This document shows positions 17,592 to 26,690 of a stretch of 56,792 bases of DNA, one piece after another. The stretch's first letter is position 1, and every line of letters starts with the position of its first letter. Both the position numbers and the translations under genes were made by a program. Source of the DNA: Haliea sp. GTDB lineage: Bacteria; Pseudomonadota; Gammaproteobacteria; Pseudomonadales; Halieaceae. The notes under the pieces were generated by a model. That model made no database searches. It saw only the letters and a list, made by a program, of their open reading frames with translations, and had not been told where the DNA came from. Location: contig JAHEBM010000019.1 of the NCBI GenBank assembly GCA_024642245.1, forward strand, positions 1 through 56,792, written 5' to 3'.

Positions 17592-18758
17592 TTACGCCGT
17601 CTCGCGAATAAGTTGGGCGAGGCTGTCGGCGATGGCCTCGGCCTCCTGCTGCTCGATGATCAGTGCCGGCAACAGGCGCACGGTATTGCCGGCGGTCACA
17701 TTGATCAGCAGTCCGGCCTCGAGAGCGCGTTGTGCCAGGTCGGCGCATTCCGTCTTCAGCTGGATACCCAGCATGAGTCCACGGCCGCGGATTTCGGCGA
17801 TACTGGCGGCCACCGCGTCGTCGCAGAGCAGGCGCTCCCTGATAACGTCGCCCATGGCGGTCGCATTGGCGCAGAGTTTATCCTCGACAATCGTTTTTAC
17901 CACGGCAAGCGCCGTTGCGCAGACCAGCGGGTTACCACCGTAGGTGGAGCCGTGCTGGCCGCCGCCAAATACCTGTGCCGCCGCTCCGCGGGCGAGGCAG
18001 GCCCCGATCGGCAGGCCATTGCCAAGGCCCTTGGCTGTGGTGACCACGTCGGGCACCAGGTCCATGCCCTGGTAGGCGAAATAGCTGCCGGTACGCCCGT
18101 TGCCTGTCTGTACCTCGTCGAGCATCAGCAGCCATTCGTGCTCATCACAGATTTCGCGCACCGCCTGCAGGTATTCGGCTGTCAGCGGGTGAACGCCACT
18201 TTCGCCCTGGATCGGTTCGACCAGCACAGCGACCACGCCGGGGTTGTGGGCGGCGATCTGGCGCAGGGCATGGATGTCGTTGCGCGGCGCGCGTATGAAG
18301 CCGGTGACCAGTGGTTCGAAGCCGGCCTGTATCTTGCGGTTGCCGGTGGCGCTCAGGGTGGCCAGCGTTCGGCCGTGGAATGCGCCCTCGAGTACCACGA
18401 TGGCCGGCTTGTCTATTTTGCGCTGGTGGCCATAAAGGCGTGCAATTTTGATAGCCGCCTCATTGGCCTCGGCTCCGGAGTTGCCAAAGAAGCAGTTGTC
18501 CATTCCGGCGATCCGGGTCAGTGTTTCGCCCAGCTGTTCCTGGGCTTCGATCCGGTAGAGGTTGGACGTGTGCACCAGCTTGTTCGCCTGTGCGCAGATT
18601 GCCGCGGTCACTGCCGGGTGGGCGTGTCCCAGCCCATTAACGGCGATGCCGGCAATGGCGTCGAGATAGCGTCGTCCGTCGGTGTCATACAGGTATACTC
18701 CCTCGCCGTGACTGAAGGTCACGGGCAATCTGGCGTAAGTCTGCATCAGCGCCGACAT
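17592..18758 (-). CDS. argD: Acetylornithine aminotransferase
   Basis: 388 residues of class III aminotransferase. The PLP lysine is in TTAKGLGNG, with LMLDEVQTGNGRTG before it and FFGNSGAEANEAA near the N-terminus. It transaminates N-acetylglutamate semialdehyde in arginine synthesis and may also serve succinyldiaminopimelate. AGGAG lies eleven bases before the ATG. A terminator-like hairpin sits in its leader, which hints at attenuation. It is the first gene of argD-argF. Confidence 0.94.
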   Translation of the reverse strand: MSALMQTYARLPVTFSHGEGVYLYDTDGRRYLDAIAGIAVNGLGHAHPAVTAAICAQANKLVHTSNLYRIEAQEQLGETLTRIAGMDNCFFGNSGAEANEAAIKIARLYGHQRKIDKPAIVVLEGAFHGRTLATLSATGNRKIQAGFEPLVTGFIRAPRNDIHALRQIAAHNPGVVAVLVEPIQGESGVHPLTAEYLQAVREICDEHEWLLMLDEVQTGNGRTGSYFAYQGMDLVPDVVTTAKGLGNGLPIGACLARGAAAQVFGGGQHGSTYGGNPLVCATALAVVKTIVEDKLCANATAMGDVIRERLLCDDAVAASIAEIRGRGLMLGIQLKTECADLAQRALEAGLLINVTAGNTVRLLPALIIEQQEAEAIADSLAQLIRETA

Positions 18759-18805
18759 CGGTCTCTCACTCCTTTGGCCGCGAAAAAAGCGGCACGCTAT
18801 AAACG

Positions 18806-18828
18806 CAAAAAGGCAGCGGGAGCTGCCT
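18806..18828 (-). terminator. Intrinsic terminator-like hairpin in the argD leader
   Basis: Minus strand: GGCAGC-TCCC-GCTGCC stem-loop followed directly by TTTTT. It lies about 50 bases before the argD start, and no minus-strand gene lies just upstream to need it. A second short hairpin (GCCGC...GCGGC) follows at about 18777-18793. Confidence 0.6.
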
Positions 18829-18909
18829 CGGGAAGGGGCACTATAGCGTCATCAATAAAGCTTGGCAATCGGGTTGAACTGTGATGATTAATTTGTTGTC
18901 AGAATAGGG

Positions 18910-18915
18910 TAGAAT
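18910..18915 (+). promoter_or_regulatory. Candidate -10 element of grxD
   Basis: TAGAAT followed by the GC-rich stretch GGCGCGCCC, about 50 bases before the grxD start. No strong -35 is visible. The same TAGAATG plus GC stretch occurs before glyA and ribA. Confidence 0.45.
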
Positions 18916-18967
18916 GGCGCGCCCGGCGTGGCCCGGCGCGGTGTACGGTGTAATTACAGGACAGGCA

Positions 18968-19303
18968 ATGGATATTATTGAAACAATCAAAGAGCAGATC
19001 GAAAGCAACGGTATCCTGCTCTATATGAAGGGATCCCCCAACCAGCCCCAGTGCGGCTTTTCCGCCCGCACCGTGCAGGCGCTGATGGCCTGTGGGGAGC
19101 GCTTTGCCTACGTTGATATCCTGTCCAACCCGGATATCCGGGCCAACCTGCCGAAGTACGCCAACTGGCCCACCTTTCCCCAGTTGTGGGTTAACGGCGA
19201 ACTTATCGGCGGCTGCGATATCGTCACCGAGATGTTTGAAAATGGTGAACTGCAGACCCTGATAAAGGACGCCGCGGCGGCGCAGCCAGCCGCCCAGGGC
19301 TGA
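18968..19303 (+). CDS. grxD: Monothiol glutaredoxin Grx4 type
   Basis: 111 residues from the ATG at 18968. The monothiol active site CGFS lies in PNQPQCGFSART, with WPTFPQLWVNGELIGGCD holding the glutathione-binding TFP segment. Such proteins bind and deliver [2Fe-2S] clusters with BolA partners. The gene stands alone between argD (divergent) and a TerC-family gene. Family assignment is firm. Confidence 0.95.
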   Translation: MDIIETIKEQIESNGILLYMKGSPNQPQCGFSARTVQALMACGERFAYVDILSNPDIRANLPKYANWPTFPQLWVNGELIGGCDIVTEMFENGELQTLIKDAAAAQPAAQG

Positions 19304-19310
19304 CCTGCCT

Positions 19311-19331
19311 GCCCGGGCGACAACCCCGGGC
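19311..19331 (+). terminator. GC-rich hairpin after grxD
   Basis: GCCCGGG-CGACAAC-CCCGGGC, a perfect 7-bp stem eight bases after the grxD stop. No T-run follows, so it may stabilise the mRNA end rather than terminate alone. Confidence 0.4.
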
Positions 19332-19492
19332 GAGACCAAAATAAAGATAGCAGCCCGGCTGTCAGGCGCCGGGGGGGTCGTCTTATACTCTACCCACTGC
19401 CAGTCAGGGTGCGGTTTCCCCATTGATTCGCTTGTTCCTGGCGGTGGGCGCCCGGCCTGTCCTGTGCAATTCCTGAATTTGGGTGGATTCCG

Positions 19493-20212
19493 ATGATTGA
19501 TTTACTCCAGGCCGAAGCTGCCGGTCCTGCACTGGGGACTCTCGCCCAGGTGTGGGCGGCGATCGTCCATGATTTTTCCAACCTCCACAGCCCGGCGGCG
19601 CTGGCCGCTTTTGGCCAGGTGGTTTTGATCGACCTGGTGTTTGCCGCTGACAATGCCATCGTTGTCGGTGCCCTGGCTGCCGCCCTGCCGGCGGAAGAAA
19701 GACGCAAGGTGATCCTGATTGGAATTGCCGCGGCACTTGTCCTGCGTATCCTGTTCGCCCTCGTCGTCAGCAAGCTGTTGATGGTAGTGGGGCTGATCCT
19801 CGCCGGGGGCTTGCTGCTGTTGTGGGTCGCCTGGCAGTTCTGGCGTGAGATTCACCACCAGGGGGAGTCGCCGGGTTCACCGGAAATAGCTGGTGACAGC
19901 CACAGCGGTGTGAAGGCCCGGCCGCGCTTCTGGTCTGCCGTATGGGCAGTGACTGCCGCCGACGTATCCATGAGCCTCGACAATGTGCTGGGTGTTGCCG
20001 GCGCCGCGCGTCAGCACCCGGGTATACTGGTGATCGGTCTGGTGTTGTCGGTCGCCTTGATGGGATTCGCCGCGAACATCGTCGCCAGGTACATCGAGCG
20101 CTACCGCTGGATCGCCTACATCGGCCTGGTCGTCATTGTCTGGGTTGCGGCGCGGATGATCTATGAGGGTGTGATGGACCCGCAGTTGGGGGTCATGCGG
20201 CTGGCGCTTTAG
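19493..20212 (+). CDS. TerC-family integral membrane protein
   Basis: 239 residues with about seven hydrophobic spans. Two acidic membrane motifs mark the family: LIDLVFAADNAIVVGALA and AADVSMSLDNVLGVAG. TerC/YjbE-type proteins export metals, notably manganese, and support metal loading of exported enzymes. I looked for a yybP-ykoY manganese riboswitch in the 190 bases upstream and found none. The ribosome binding site is weak (GGTGGATTCCG). Confidence 0.88.
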   Translation: MIDLLQAEAAGPALGTLAQVWAAIVHDFSNLHSPAALAAFGQVVLIDLVFAADNAIVVGALAAALPAEERRKVILIGIAAALVLRILFALVVSKLLMVVGLILAGGLLLLWVAWQFWREIHHQGESPGSPEIAGDSHSGVKARPRFWSAVWAVTAADVSMSLDNVLGVAGAARQHPGILVIGLVLSVALMGFAANIVARYIERYRWIAYIGLVVIVWVAARMIYEGVMDPQLGVMRLAL

Positions 20213-20229
20213 CGGCCACGCCCGGCCAG

Positions 20230-20913
20230 CTACAGCCCCGCATTTTCCCGGAGTTTTTTCAGCTCTGCCAGTTGTGCCTGCCGTGACAGGGGTTTGCCCT
20301 GGTGGTGCTCCAGCGCCTTGCGCTGGGGCAGGCGCAGGGTCTCGCCCTGCAGCACCCGGGTGCAGTAGTGCTGGTAGTGCTCCCGGAAGACCGGCCAGCT
20401 GGTTCGCTCGGTATTGTTCGCCAGGAAATACCAGCCGCTGTCCCGCCCCGCCAGGTACACCGCCGGGTGGCTCCATGCCTGTTCCGCTCGCGGCGCGGGT
20501 GCCCGGCAGGCCTCCACGTAGGCGTCGTGGGCACCGGGCAGGCCCAGGTCGGCCAGGCCCTGCTGGCAGCACTCCAGCATCCGGTTCAGCGTGGGCAGGT
20601 ACTCGCTGTGCTCGATGGCGTGCTTGGCACCCTTGAGTATCTGCTCGATGGGGTAGTCGGCAAGGGCGTCCAGCCAGAGCTTCTTGATCTGCTTGAGCTG
20701 CTCGGCGTCAGGGTAGGCCGCGTAGTACTGGTTGTGGTAGTTCAGCCGGAACAGGGCGAATACCTGGTTGATCGCCTCGACCCTCGCTTCCTGCGAGGCC
20801 CGGTGTTTATCGCGCTGTTCGGGGCTAGTCTGCCCAGGAGGTGTCGGTGAGGTCGTCCTGGAGGCTTCGATCCCTTGTGCGACCCGTTGGATTAGGTCCT
20901 GGCTGTCCGGCAT
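20230..20913 (-). CDS. Lambda P-like replication protein (helicase loader type)
   Basis: 227 residues. The middle part (about 45-115, FALFRLNYHNQYYAAYPD, YPIEQILKGAKHAIEHSE) resembles the phage lambda P / replication protein P family, whose members recruit DnaB helicase. It overlaps the 3' end of the DnaT-like gene by 89 bases in another frame; GGGA lies upstream of the ATG at 20911-20913 and no later start keeps the conserved part in full. The C-terminus is basic. Together with the upstream triple-DnaT protein it suggests a chromosomal helicase-loading pair. No ATPase motif of the DnaC type is present. Confidence 0.65.
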   Translation of the reverse strand: MPDSQDLIQRVAQGIEASRTTSPTPPGQTSPEQRDKHRASQEARVEAINQVFALFRLNYHNQYYAAYPDAEQLKQIKKLWLDALADYPIEQILKGAKHAIEHSEYLPTLNRMLECCQQGLADLGLPGAHDAYVEACRAPAPRAEQAWSHPAVYLAGRDSGWYFLANNTERTSWPVFREHYQHYCTRVLQGETLRLPQRKALEHHQGKPLSRQAQLAELKKLRENAGL

Positions 20914-21964
20914 GGTGATGTCCCGTTTGCTCTAGCTGGTGGCGTTTGGCCCAGTGGTATTTTACATGTTGCAGGAATTTGCTGTTCCAGGATGTGTGGG
21001 TCTGGTTACTGTCCCGCCAGTATACGATGAACTCGGCCAGCAGTGAGCGGGCAAATTCAGTGTCGATGTGCGACATGCGCAGGATATCGAAGACATCCTC
21101 GTTGGGCTGCCAGTTGTCGGCGATACGCCTGGGTTCCGTGCTGTGCTCCAGGCTGGAGCTGTACTTGGCCCACTGGATTCTGATGTGCTGGATAAATTTT
21201 GAATTCAGCTCGCGGGGGGCAGCGCCGCGCTCGCGCCAGTAGAGGATAAACTCCGGAATCGCCTCCTCGATGAATTCCCGGTCGATACCACCGCGCTCCA
21301 TGATCTCCAGGGCGTCCTGGCTGGGACGCCAGCTGTTGTCCAGCGTGGTGCTGGCCGGAGCCCGGAAAGCCTCTGCCTGGGCCTGTTGGTGGTGGCGCCA
21401 GCTGCTGATGACATGCTGGCGGAATTTGTTTTCCCAGGCGTGGCTGGTCTCGCCGCGCTCGCGCCAGTAAAAGATGAAATCCTCCAGTTGGTCCAGGGCG
21501 AACTGGCGCGGTATCGTGTGGTTGAGGCCGAGCAGTTGCAGCAGGTCTTCACTGGGGCTCCAGTGCACTGGTAGCGTGCCCGCGCTGCGCCGTGCGGGGA
21601 TGTCCTGTCGGGCGGCCGGGGCGGTCGCGGCCAGGGGGGCGGGCGCTGTGTCCACCCGCTCGTTTAGCGCAAAGACCAGTCGTGGGCTCTGGTGCAGGGG
21701 CGGTGAGCTCACCAGCAGTACGCCCTTGTCCACCAGGGAGCGACTGATCCGTTGCAGGTCCTCCGCGTTCCAGAAGGGCAGGGTGCGCAGGAGCAATTCG
21801 CGTTCCACGCCCAGCCAGGCGTAACCGTCACGTATTTCCGGTTGCCGGTGATCGAACAGGCCCTGCAGGTGCTGTAGCAGGATGGCCTCGCCCAGGCCGA
21901 TAGTGGCTGCCAGGCCCGGCGAGAAGACGAGCTGGCGTTCGGGGACCAGGGATGATTCCGACAT
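20825..21964 (-). CDS. DnaT-like protein with three tandem DnaT domains
   Basis: 379 residues from the ATG at 21962-21964; a longer frame to 22033 lacks support. Residues 1-105 look like a winged-helix replication module (LGEAILLQHLQGLFDHR). Three related copies follow at about 135-192, 212-269 and 285-342, each of the form W(S/R/Q)P(S/N)xD ... F(I)xYWR(E/D) ... NxKFxQHVxxxW. This is the DnaT single-stranded-DNA-binding domain, present once in E. coli DnaT of the PriA primosome. It is divergent from radA and precedes a lambda P-like gene, so replication restart is a reasonable role. Three domains in one chain is unusual. Confidence 0.8.
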   Translation of the reverse strand: MSESSLVPERQLVFSPGLAATIGLGEAILLQHLQGLFDHRQPEIRDGYAWLGVERELLLRTLPFWNAEDLQRISRSLVDKGVLLVSSPPLHQSPRLVFALNERVDTAPAPLAATAPAARQDIPARRSAGTLPVHWSPSEDLLQLLGLNHTIPRQFALDQLEDFIFYWRERGETSHAWENKFRQHVISSWRHHQQAQAEAFRAPASTTLDNSWRPSQDALEIMERGGIDREFIEEAIPEFILYWRERGAAPRELNSKFIQHIRIQWAKYSSSLEHSTEPRRIADNWQPNEDVFDILRMSHIDTEFARSLLAEFIVYWRDSNQTHTSWNSKFLQHVKYHWAKRHQLEQTGHHHAGQPGPNPTGRTRDRSLQDDLTDTSWAD

Positions 21965-22068
21965 TGGTGTTCCGGCATGGCAAGACAAGTCTGGTAGGAT
22001 ACCGGCCTTGGCTGGCGGCTCATAGCCAGCCACCTGAATTTTTCCCGAAACGATGCCCGGAGCATGTA

Positions 22069-23457
22069 ATGGCCAAGCAAAAAACTGCCTTTGTCTGCAA
22101 TGACTGCGGCTCGGATTATGCCAAGTGGCAGGGCCAGTGCAATGACTGCGGTGCCTGGAACACCCTGGCCGAAATTCGCCTCGGACCCGCCACCGGCAAG
22201 GGTGGCGGCCGGGCTGGCGGGGGTGTTGGTGCCAACCGGGCGGGCTTTGCGGGGGCGCTGGCCGGTGCCCGAATACTCAAGGATATCGACCTGGATGACC
22301 TGCCGCGCTTTTCTTCGGGCGTGGGGGAGTTTGACCGGGTCCTGGGTGGCGGCCTGGTACCGGGCTCCGCCATTCTGGTGGGAGGCAACCCGGGCGCGGG
22401 CAAGAGCACCTTGCTGCTGCAGACCATGTGCCACCTGGCGAGCAGCATGGACGCCCTGTATATCACCGGGGAGGAGTCCCTGCAGCAGGTGGCCATGCGT
22501 GCCAACCGGCTGGGCCTGCCCACGGACAGGCTGCGCATGATGTCCGAGACCAATGTGGAAACCATTGTCGCGGCGCTGGAGGAGTTCAAGCCCCGGGTGG
22601 CGGTGGTGGATTCGATCCAGGTGGTGCACACGGCGGAACTGGCCTCCGCCCCCGGCAGCGTCTCCCAGGTGCGCGAGTGTGCGGCCTACCTGACCCGTTT
22701 TGCCAAGCAGACCGGTACCGTGCTCATCCTGGTAGGGCACGTCACCAAGGATGGCTCCCTGGCGGGCCCCAAGGTGCTGGAGCATATGATCGACTGTTCC
22801 ATCCTGCTCGAGGGCAACGACGATTCCCGGTTTCGCACCCTGCGGGGCCAGAAGAATCGTTTCGGCGCGGTCAATGAGCTGGGTGTATTTGCCATGACTG
22901 ACCGGGGAATGCGTGAAGTGAAAAATCCCTCCGCCATTTTCCTGGACCGCAGCACCGAGCCCGCCGCGGGCAGCGCGGTCATGGTGGTATGGGAGGGTAC
23001 GCGGCCCCTGCTGGTGGAGATCCAGGCGCTGGTGGATGACAGCGCCCTGGGCAATCCGCGCAGGGTGGCGGTGGGGCTGGAGCAGAACCGCCTCGCCATG
23101 TTGTTGGCGGTGCTGCATCGCCACGGTGGTCTGCAGGTGGGTGACCAGGATGTCTTCGCCAACGTGGTCGGCGGGGTCAAGGTGCTGGAGACCAGCGCCG
23201 ATTTGGCCTTGCTGCTGGCTATCGTGTCCAGTTATCGGGACCGGATATTGCCCCGGGACATGGTCGTGTTCGGTGAGGTGGGCCTGTCCGGCGAAATCCG
23301 CCCGGTGCCCAGCGGGCAGGAGCGCTTGTCGGAGGCCGCCAAGCACGGCTTCAAGCGCGCTATTGTGCCTCGTGGGAATGCACCAAAGGGCGAAATCAAG
23401 GGTATGCAGGTCATCGCGGTGGCCAAGCTGTCCGAGGCGCTGGACGCGCTGGACTGA
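22069..23457 (+). CDS. radA: DNA repair protein RadA
   Basis: 462 residues from ATG 22069 with GGAG at 22059-22062. Zinc finger CNDCGSDYAKWQGQCNDCG (CX2C...CX2C), Walker A GGNPGAGKST, Walker B region VAVVDSIQ, the RadA-specific KNRFG motif and a C-terminal Lon-like domain (GLSGEIRPVPSG). RadA is a RecA-like ATPase that drives branch migration in recombination. It is divergent from the DnaT-like gene and convergent with a PilZ gene, an order resembling that around radA in Pseudomonas. Confidence 0.96.
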   Translation: MAKQKTAFVCNDCGSDYAKWQGQCNDCGAWNTLAEIRLGPATGKGGGRAGGGVGANRAGFAGALAGARILKDIDLDDLPRFSSGVGEFDRVLGGGLVPGSAILVGGNPGAGKSTLLLQTMCHLASSMDALYITGEESLQQVAMRANRLGLPTDRLRMMSETNVETIVAALEEFKPRVAVVDSIQVVHTAELASAPGSVSQVRECAAYLTRFAKQTGTVLILVGHVTKDGSLAGPKVLEHMIDCSILLEGNDDSRFRTLRGQKNRFGAVNELGVFAMTDRGMREVKNPSAIFLDRSTEPAAGSAVMVVWEGTRPLLVEIQALVDDSALGNPRRVAVGLEQNRLAMLLAVLHRHGGLQVGDQDVFANVVGGVKVLETSADLALLLAIVSSYRDRILPRDMVVFGEVGLSGEIRPVPSGQERLSEAAKHGFKRAIVPRGNAPKGEIKGMQVIAVAKLSEALDALD

Positions 23458-23479
23458 AGCTTGGCCGGGCTGCTGAAGG

Positions 23480-23854
23480 TCACTCCAGGCGGTTCAGCTC
23501 GTCCTCCAGCGTGGCAACATCCATATGGGCCTCCAGCAGGGCCCGCAAAGGAGCGATATTTTCGCGATCCACATGCTGCACGGCAAAACCCAGGCGCCCC
23601 GATTCCACGTGCTGTAGGTAGGCGTGTAATTCGAGCCCGGATTCCTCGTCGCCTCTTTCGCCCGAGGTGTGTATGACCAGGGTGAAGGGTTCGTTGTACT
23701 GGGCGTCCCAGAGGTCGGGCTGGTCGGTGGCAACGCCGGACAGGGAGATATCGATCAGCCGCTGTGGCCAGACGCTGCCGCCCTGGTGAACGTCAACAGG
23801 CAGGTCCAGTGCAACGCGGGTGAATTGCCGTTGCTCGGCTCGGCTTTTGCTCAT
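23480..23854 (-). CDS. PilZ-domain protein
   Basis: 124 residues. It has the c-di-GMP binding features of PilZ: an Arg-rich N-terminal stretch (EQRQFTRVALDLPV) and DISLSGVA, the (D/N)xSxxG motif. It should bind c-di-GMP and act as an adaptor; the partner is unknown. It is convergent with radA (22-base gap) and follows ettA on the same strand. Confidence 0.88.
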   Translation of the reverse strand: MSKSRAEQRQFTRVALDLPVDVHQGGSVWPQRLIDISLSGVATDQPDLWDAQYNEPFTLVIHTSGERGDEESGLELHAYLQHVESGRLGFAVQHVDRENIAPLRALLEAHMDVATLEDELNRLE

Positions 23855-23955
23855 GACAGCCCTCTTTCCACGGTTATTTGCGAGAAACTATAACGCCGCG
23901 TAAGCGCTATTGCGACAGCTAAATCGGTATTTCCCGCAACGCCCGACGCTTGCAG

Positions 23956-25620
23956 CTACTTCAGTTTGCGGTACTTCAGGCGGTGGGGCTGGTCCGCTGC
24001 AGCGCCCAGGCGGGCCTTGCGATCCTCCTCGTATTCCGTGAAGTTGCCCTCGTGGAATACCACGCCGCCATCGTCCTCATAGGCCAGGATGTGGGTGGCA
24101 ATACGGTCCAGGAACCAGCGATCGTGAGAGATGACCAGGGCGGCGCCGGGGAAGGCCAGCAGGGCTTCTTCCAGTGCCCGCAGGGTCTCCACGTCCAGGT
24201 CATTGGTCGGTTCGTCCAGCAGCAGTACATTGGCGCCCTGCTTGAGCAGCTTGGCCAGGTGCAGGCGATTGCGCTCGCCGCCTGAGAGGTCCTTGACGAA
24301 CTTCTGCTGGTCGGAGCCCTTGAAATTGAAGCGGCCCAGGTAGGAGCGCGAGTTCACCTCGTAGTTGCCAATGCGGATGATATCCAACCCGTCAGATACT
24401 TCCTGCCACACGGTTTTGCCGCCATCGAGATCGTCACGGGACTGGTCGACATAACCCAGCTGCACGGTGTCACCCACGACCACTTCGCCGCCGTCGGGTT
24501 GTTCGATACCCATCAGTATCTTGAACAGGGTGGACTTGCCCATGCCGTTGGCGCCGATGATGCCCACGATACTGCCCTTGGGCACGGTAAAGCTCACGTG
24601 GTCGAACAACATGCGGTCGCCGTAGGTTTTGCGCAGGTCTTTTACCTCGATCACCTTGTCACCCAGACGCGGTCCCGGCGGTATGTAAATCTCGTTGGTT
24701 TCATTGCGGCTCTGGAACTCCTGTGACTGCAGCTCCTCGAAGCGCTGCAGGCGTGCCTTGCTCTTGGCCTGTCGACCCTTGGGGTTGGAGCGCACCCACT
24801 CCAGTTCAGCCTTGATGGCGTGCTGGTGGGACGCTTCCTGCCTTTTTTCCTGCGCCAGGCGTTGTTCCTTGGCTTCCAGCCAGTCGGAGTAATTGCCCTC
24901 GTAGGGAATGCCGCGACCACGGTCCAGTTCCAGGATCCAGCCCGCGGCGTTGTCGAGGAAATAGCGGTCGTGGGTAATGGCTACCACCGTACCTGGGAAG
25001 TCGTGCAGGAAGCGTTCCAGCCAGGCCACGCTTTCCGCGTCCAGGTGGTTGGTGGGCTCGTCCAGCAGGATCATGTCGGGGTTGGACAGCAGCAGCCGGC
25101 ACAGGGCGACCCGCCGGCGTTCGCCGCCGGACAGGGTGCTCACGTCCGCATCCCAGGGCGGCAGGCGCAGGGCGTCGGCGGCCACTTCCAGCTTGTGGTC
25201 CAGGTTGTGGGCATCGGTAGCCTCGATAATATCCTCCAGTCGCGCCTGTTCCTTGGCCAGGGCGTCGAAATCCGCGTCCGGCTCCGCGTAGTCGGCGTAC
25301 ACCTTCTGCAGTCCCGCCAGGGCGTCCACGGCCTCCTGCAAACCCTCCTCGACATTGCCGCGCACGTTTTTGTCAGGGTTCAGCTGGGGTTCCTGCGGCA
25401 GGTAGCCTATCTTGATTCCCGGCTGGGGCCGGGCCTCGCCCAGGATGTCAGTATCGATCCCCGCCATGATTCGCAGCAGGGTGGATTTACCGGAACCGTT
25501 CAGTCCCAGTACCCCGATCTTGGCGCCGGGGAAGAAGGACAGGGAGATATTCTCGAGGATGGTTTTCTTGGGTGGCACGACTTTGCCAACCCGATTCATG
25601 GTGTAGACGTACTGGGCCAT
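23956..25620 (-). CDS. ettA: EttA, energy-dependent translational throttle (ABC-F ATPase)
   Basis: 554 residues, two ABC ATPase domains with Walker A GLNGSGKST and GANGMGKST, signatures LSGGERRR and LSGGERNR, and no membrane segments. The N-terminus MAQYVYTMNRVGKVVPPKK and the arm/linker between domains are typical of EttA, which binds the ribosomal E site and senses ATP/ADP. It precedes the PilZ gene by about 100 bases. Confidence 0.95.
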   Translation of the reverse strand: MAQYVYTMNRVGKVVPPKKTILENISLSFFPGAKIGVLGLNGSGKSTLLRIMAGIDTDILGEARPQPGIKIGYLPQEPQLNPDKNVRGNVEEGLQEAVDALAGLQKVYADYAEPDADFDALAKEQARLEDIIEATDAHNLDHKLEVAADALRLPPWDADVSTLSGGERRRVALCRLLLSNPDMILLDEPTNHLDAESVAWLERFLHDFPGTVVAITHDRYFLDNAAGWILELDRGRGIPYEGNYSDWLEAKEQRLAQEKRQEASHQHAIKAELEWVRSNPKGRQAKSKARLQRFEELQSQEFQSRNETNEIYIPPGPRLGDKVIEVKDLRKTYGDRMLFDHVSFTVPKGSIVGIIGANGMGKSTLFKILMGIEQPDGGEVVVGDTVQLGYVDQSRDDLDGGKTVWQEVSDGLDIIRIGNYEVNSRSYLGRFNFKGSDQQKFVKDLSGGERNRLHLAKLLKQGANVLLLDEPTNDLDVETLRALEEALLAFPGAALVISHDRWFLDRIATHILAYEDDGGVVFHEGNFTEYEEDRKARLGAAADQPHRLKYRKLK

Positions 25621-25805
25621 TTGTGGACTCGCGCGAGGTAAACGACAAGTCGCGGATTCTAGCAGAACGGGAGGCAGAAGGGAGTCCGTTCAGGCTGGTG
25701 CTGCTTTGCCTCCGGGTGTCTGGAGCGGTGTGGGCGTCGACTCAAACAGGGTACGGCGGGACCGTTGAGCGCATGGATGCGCGATACGAGCTCCTGTGGG
25801 TGGGT

Positions 25806-26690
25806 TTACTCGATCCGGCTTACATCCACCGACACCTGCAGCATAGGCGCCTCGCCGCCGCCAAAAATAACCCCTTTTACTGGCGTGACGTCGATGTAGT
25901 CGCGACCGAAGGCGGTGACGATATGCTGGATGCCCGCACGGGTATTATTGGTGGGGTCGAATTCCACCCAGCCCTCCTCGGGGCAGAAATAGGCGACCCA
26001 GGCATGGGTGGCATCGGCGCCCACCAGCTTTACCTCGCCCGGTTTGGGCAGGGTTTCGATGTAGCCAGAGACATATTTCGCCGGGATCCCCATCGAGCGC
26101 AGGCAGCCGACCTGCAGGTGAGCGAAGTCCTGGCAGACGCCGCGCTTGTGTTCCAGTACCTCCGCCAGCGGTGTGGCGATGGTGGTGAAGCCGGGGTCGT
26201 AGGTGAAGTCGTTGAAAATCCGGGTGGTCAGGTCATTCACGCAGGACTTGAGCGAGCGGTCAGGGTGAAACGAGACACGCGCATACTCCGCCAGCGGTTC
26301 GCTGCACTCGATCATGGGTGAGTTGAGCAGGAACTCCCGTGCCTCTATGGTCAATCGCGTTCGTTTTGTGGCGAGGTACTGCAGGGCGCTGCCGTAAGTC
26401 TCTCCCAGGTCCAGGTTCATCCCCTGGTTGTTGTCATTGAGCTGGACCTCGCTGTCGGCGGTAATGATCAGCTCGGTGTGCGGTTTTTGTATCTCGAAGT
26501 GGAAGGCCTTGTTACCGAAATAGTCGCTGCGCTTGTGGGTAACCGTGGGCGTGGGCGACACGGTGATGCGGTTCTTCAGGCAGCGTTGGCGCTCGGTATC
26601 CCGTGGCACCACGTTCGCAAGGTTGTAGCAGTGGCTGACACGGCCGGCATAGGTGTAATGCGTGATATGTCTGACACGAAAGCGCATCAC
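25806..26690 (-). CDS. Transglutaminase-like cysteine protease-fold protein
   Basis: 294 residues. An N-terminal beta-sandwich-like module (RFRVRHITHYTY) leads to a transglutaminase core with Cys in RGVCQDFAHL, His in DATHAWVAYF and Asp in WVEFDPTNN. Members of this group accompany ATP-grasp and alpha-E proteins and are predicted to cut or transfer isopeptide-type bonds. It overlaps the fused ATP-grasp/alpha-E gene by four bases, so it is coupled to it, and is the last gene of the five-gene operon. Confidence 0.88.
   Translation of the reverse strand: MMRFRVRHITHYTYAGRVSHCYNLANVVPRDTERQRCLKNRITVSPTPTVTHKRSDYFGNKAFHFEIQKPHTELIITADSEVQLNDNNQGMNLDLGETYGSALQYLATKRTRLTIEAREFLLNSPMIECSEPLAEYARVSFHPDRSLKSCVNDLTTRIFNDFTYDPGFTTIATPLAEVLEHKRGVCQDFAHLQVGCLRSMGIPAKYVSGYIETLPKPGEVKLVGADATHAWVAYFCPEEGWVEFDPTNNTRAGIQHIVTAFGRDYIDVTPVKGVIFGGGEAPMLQVSVDVSRIE

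Noticed and set aside
17166..18884. 572-residue + strand frame opposite argD/argF
   Set aside because: Shadow of two certain arginine genes.
19332..19492. yybP-ykoY manganese riboswitch before the TerC-family gene
   Set aside because: Conserved loop sequences were not found.
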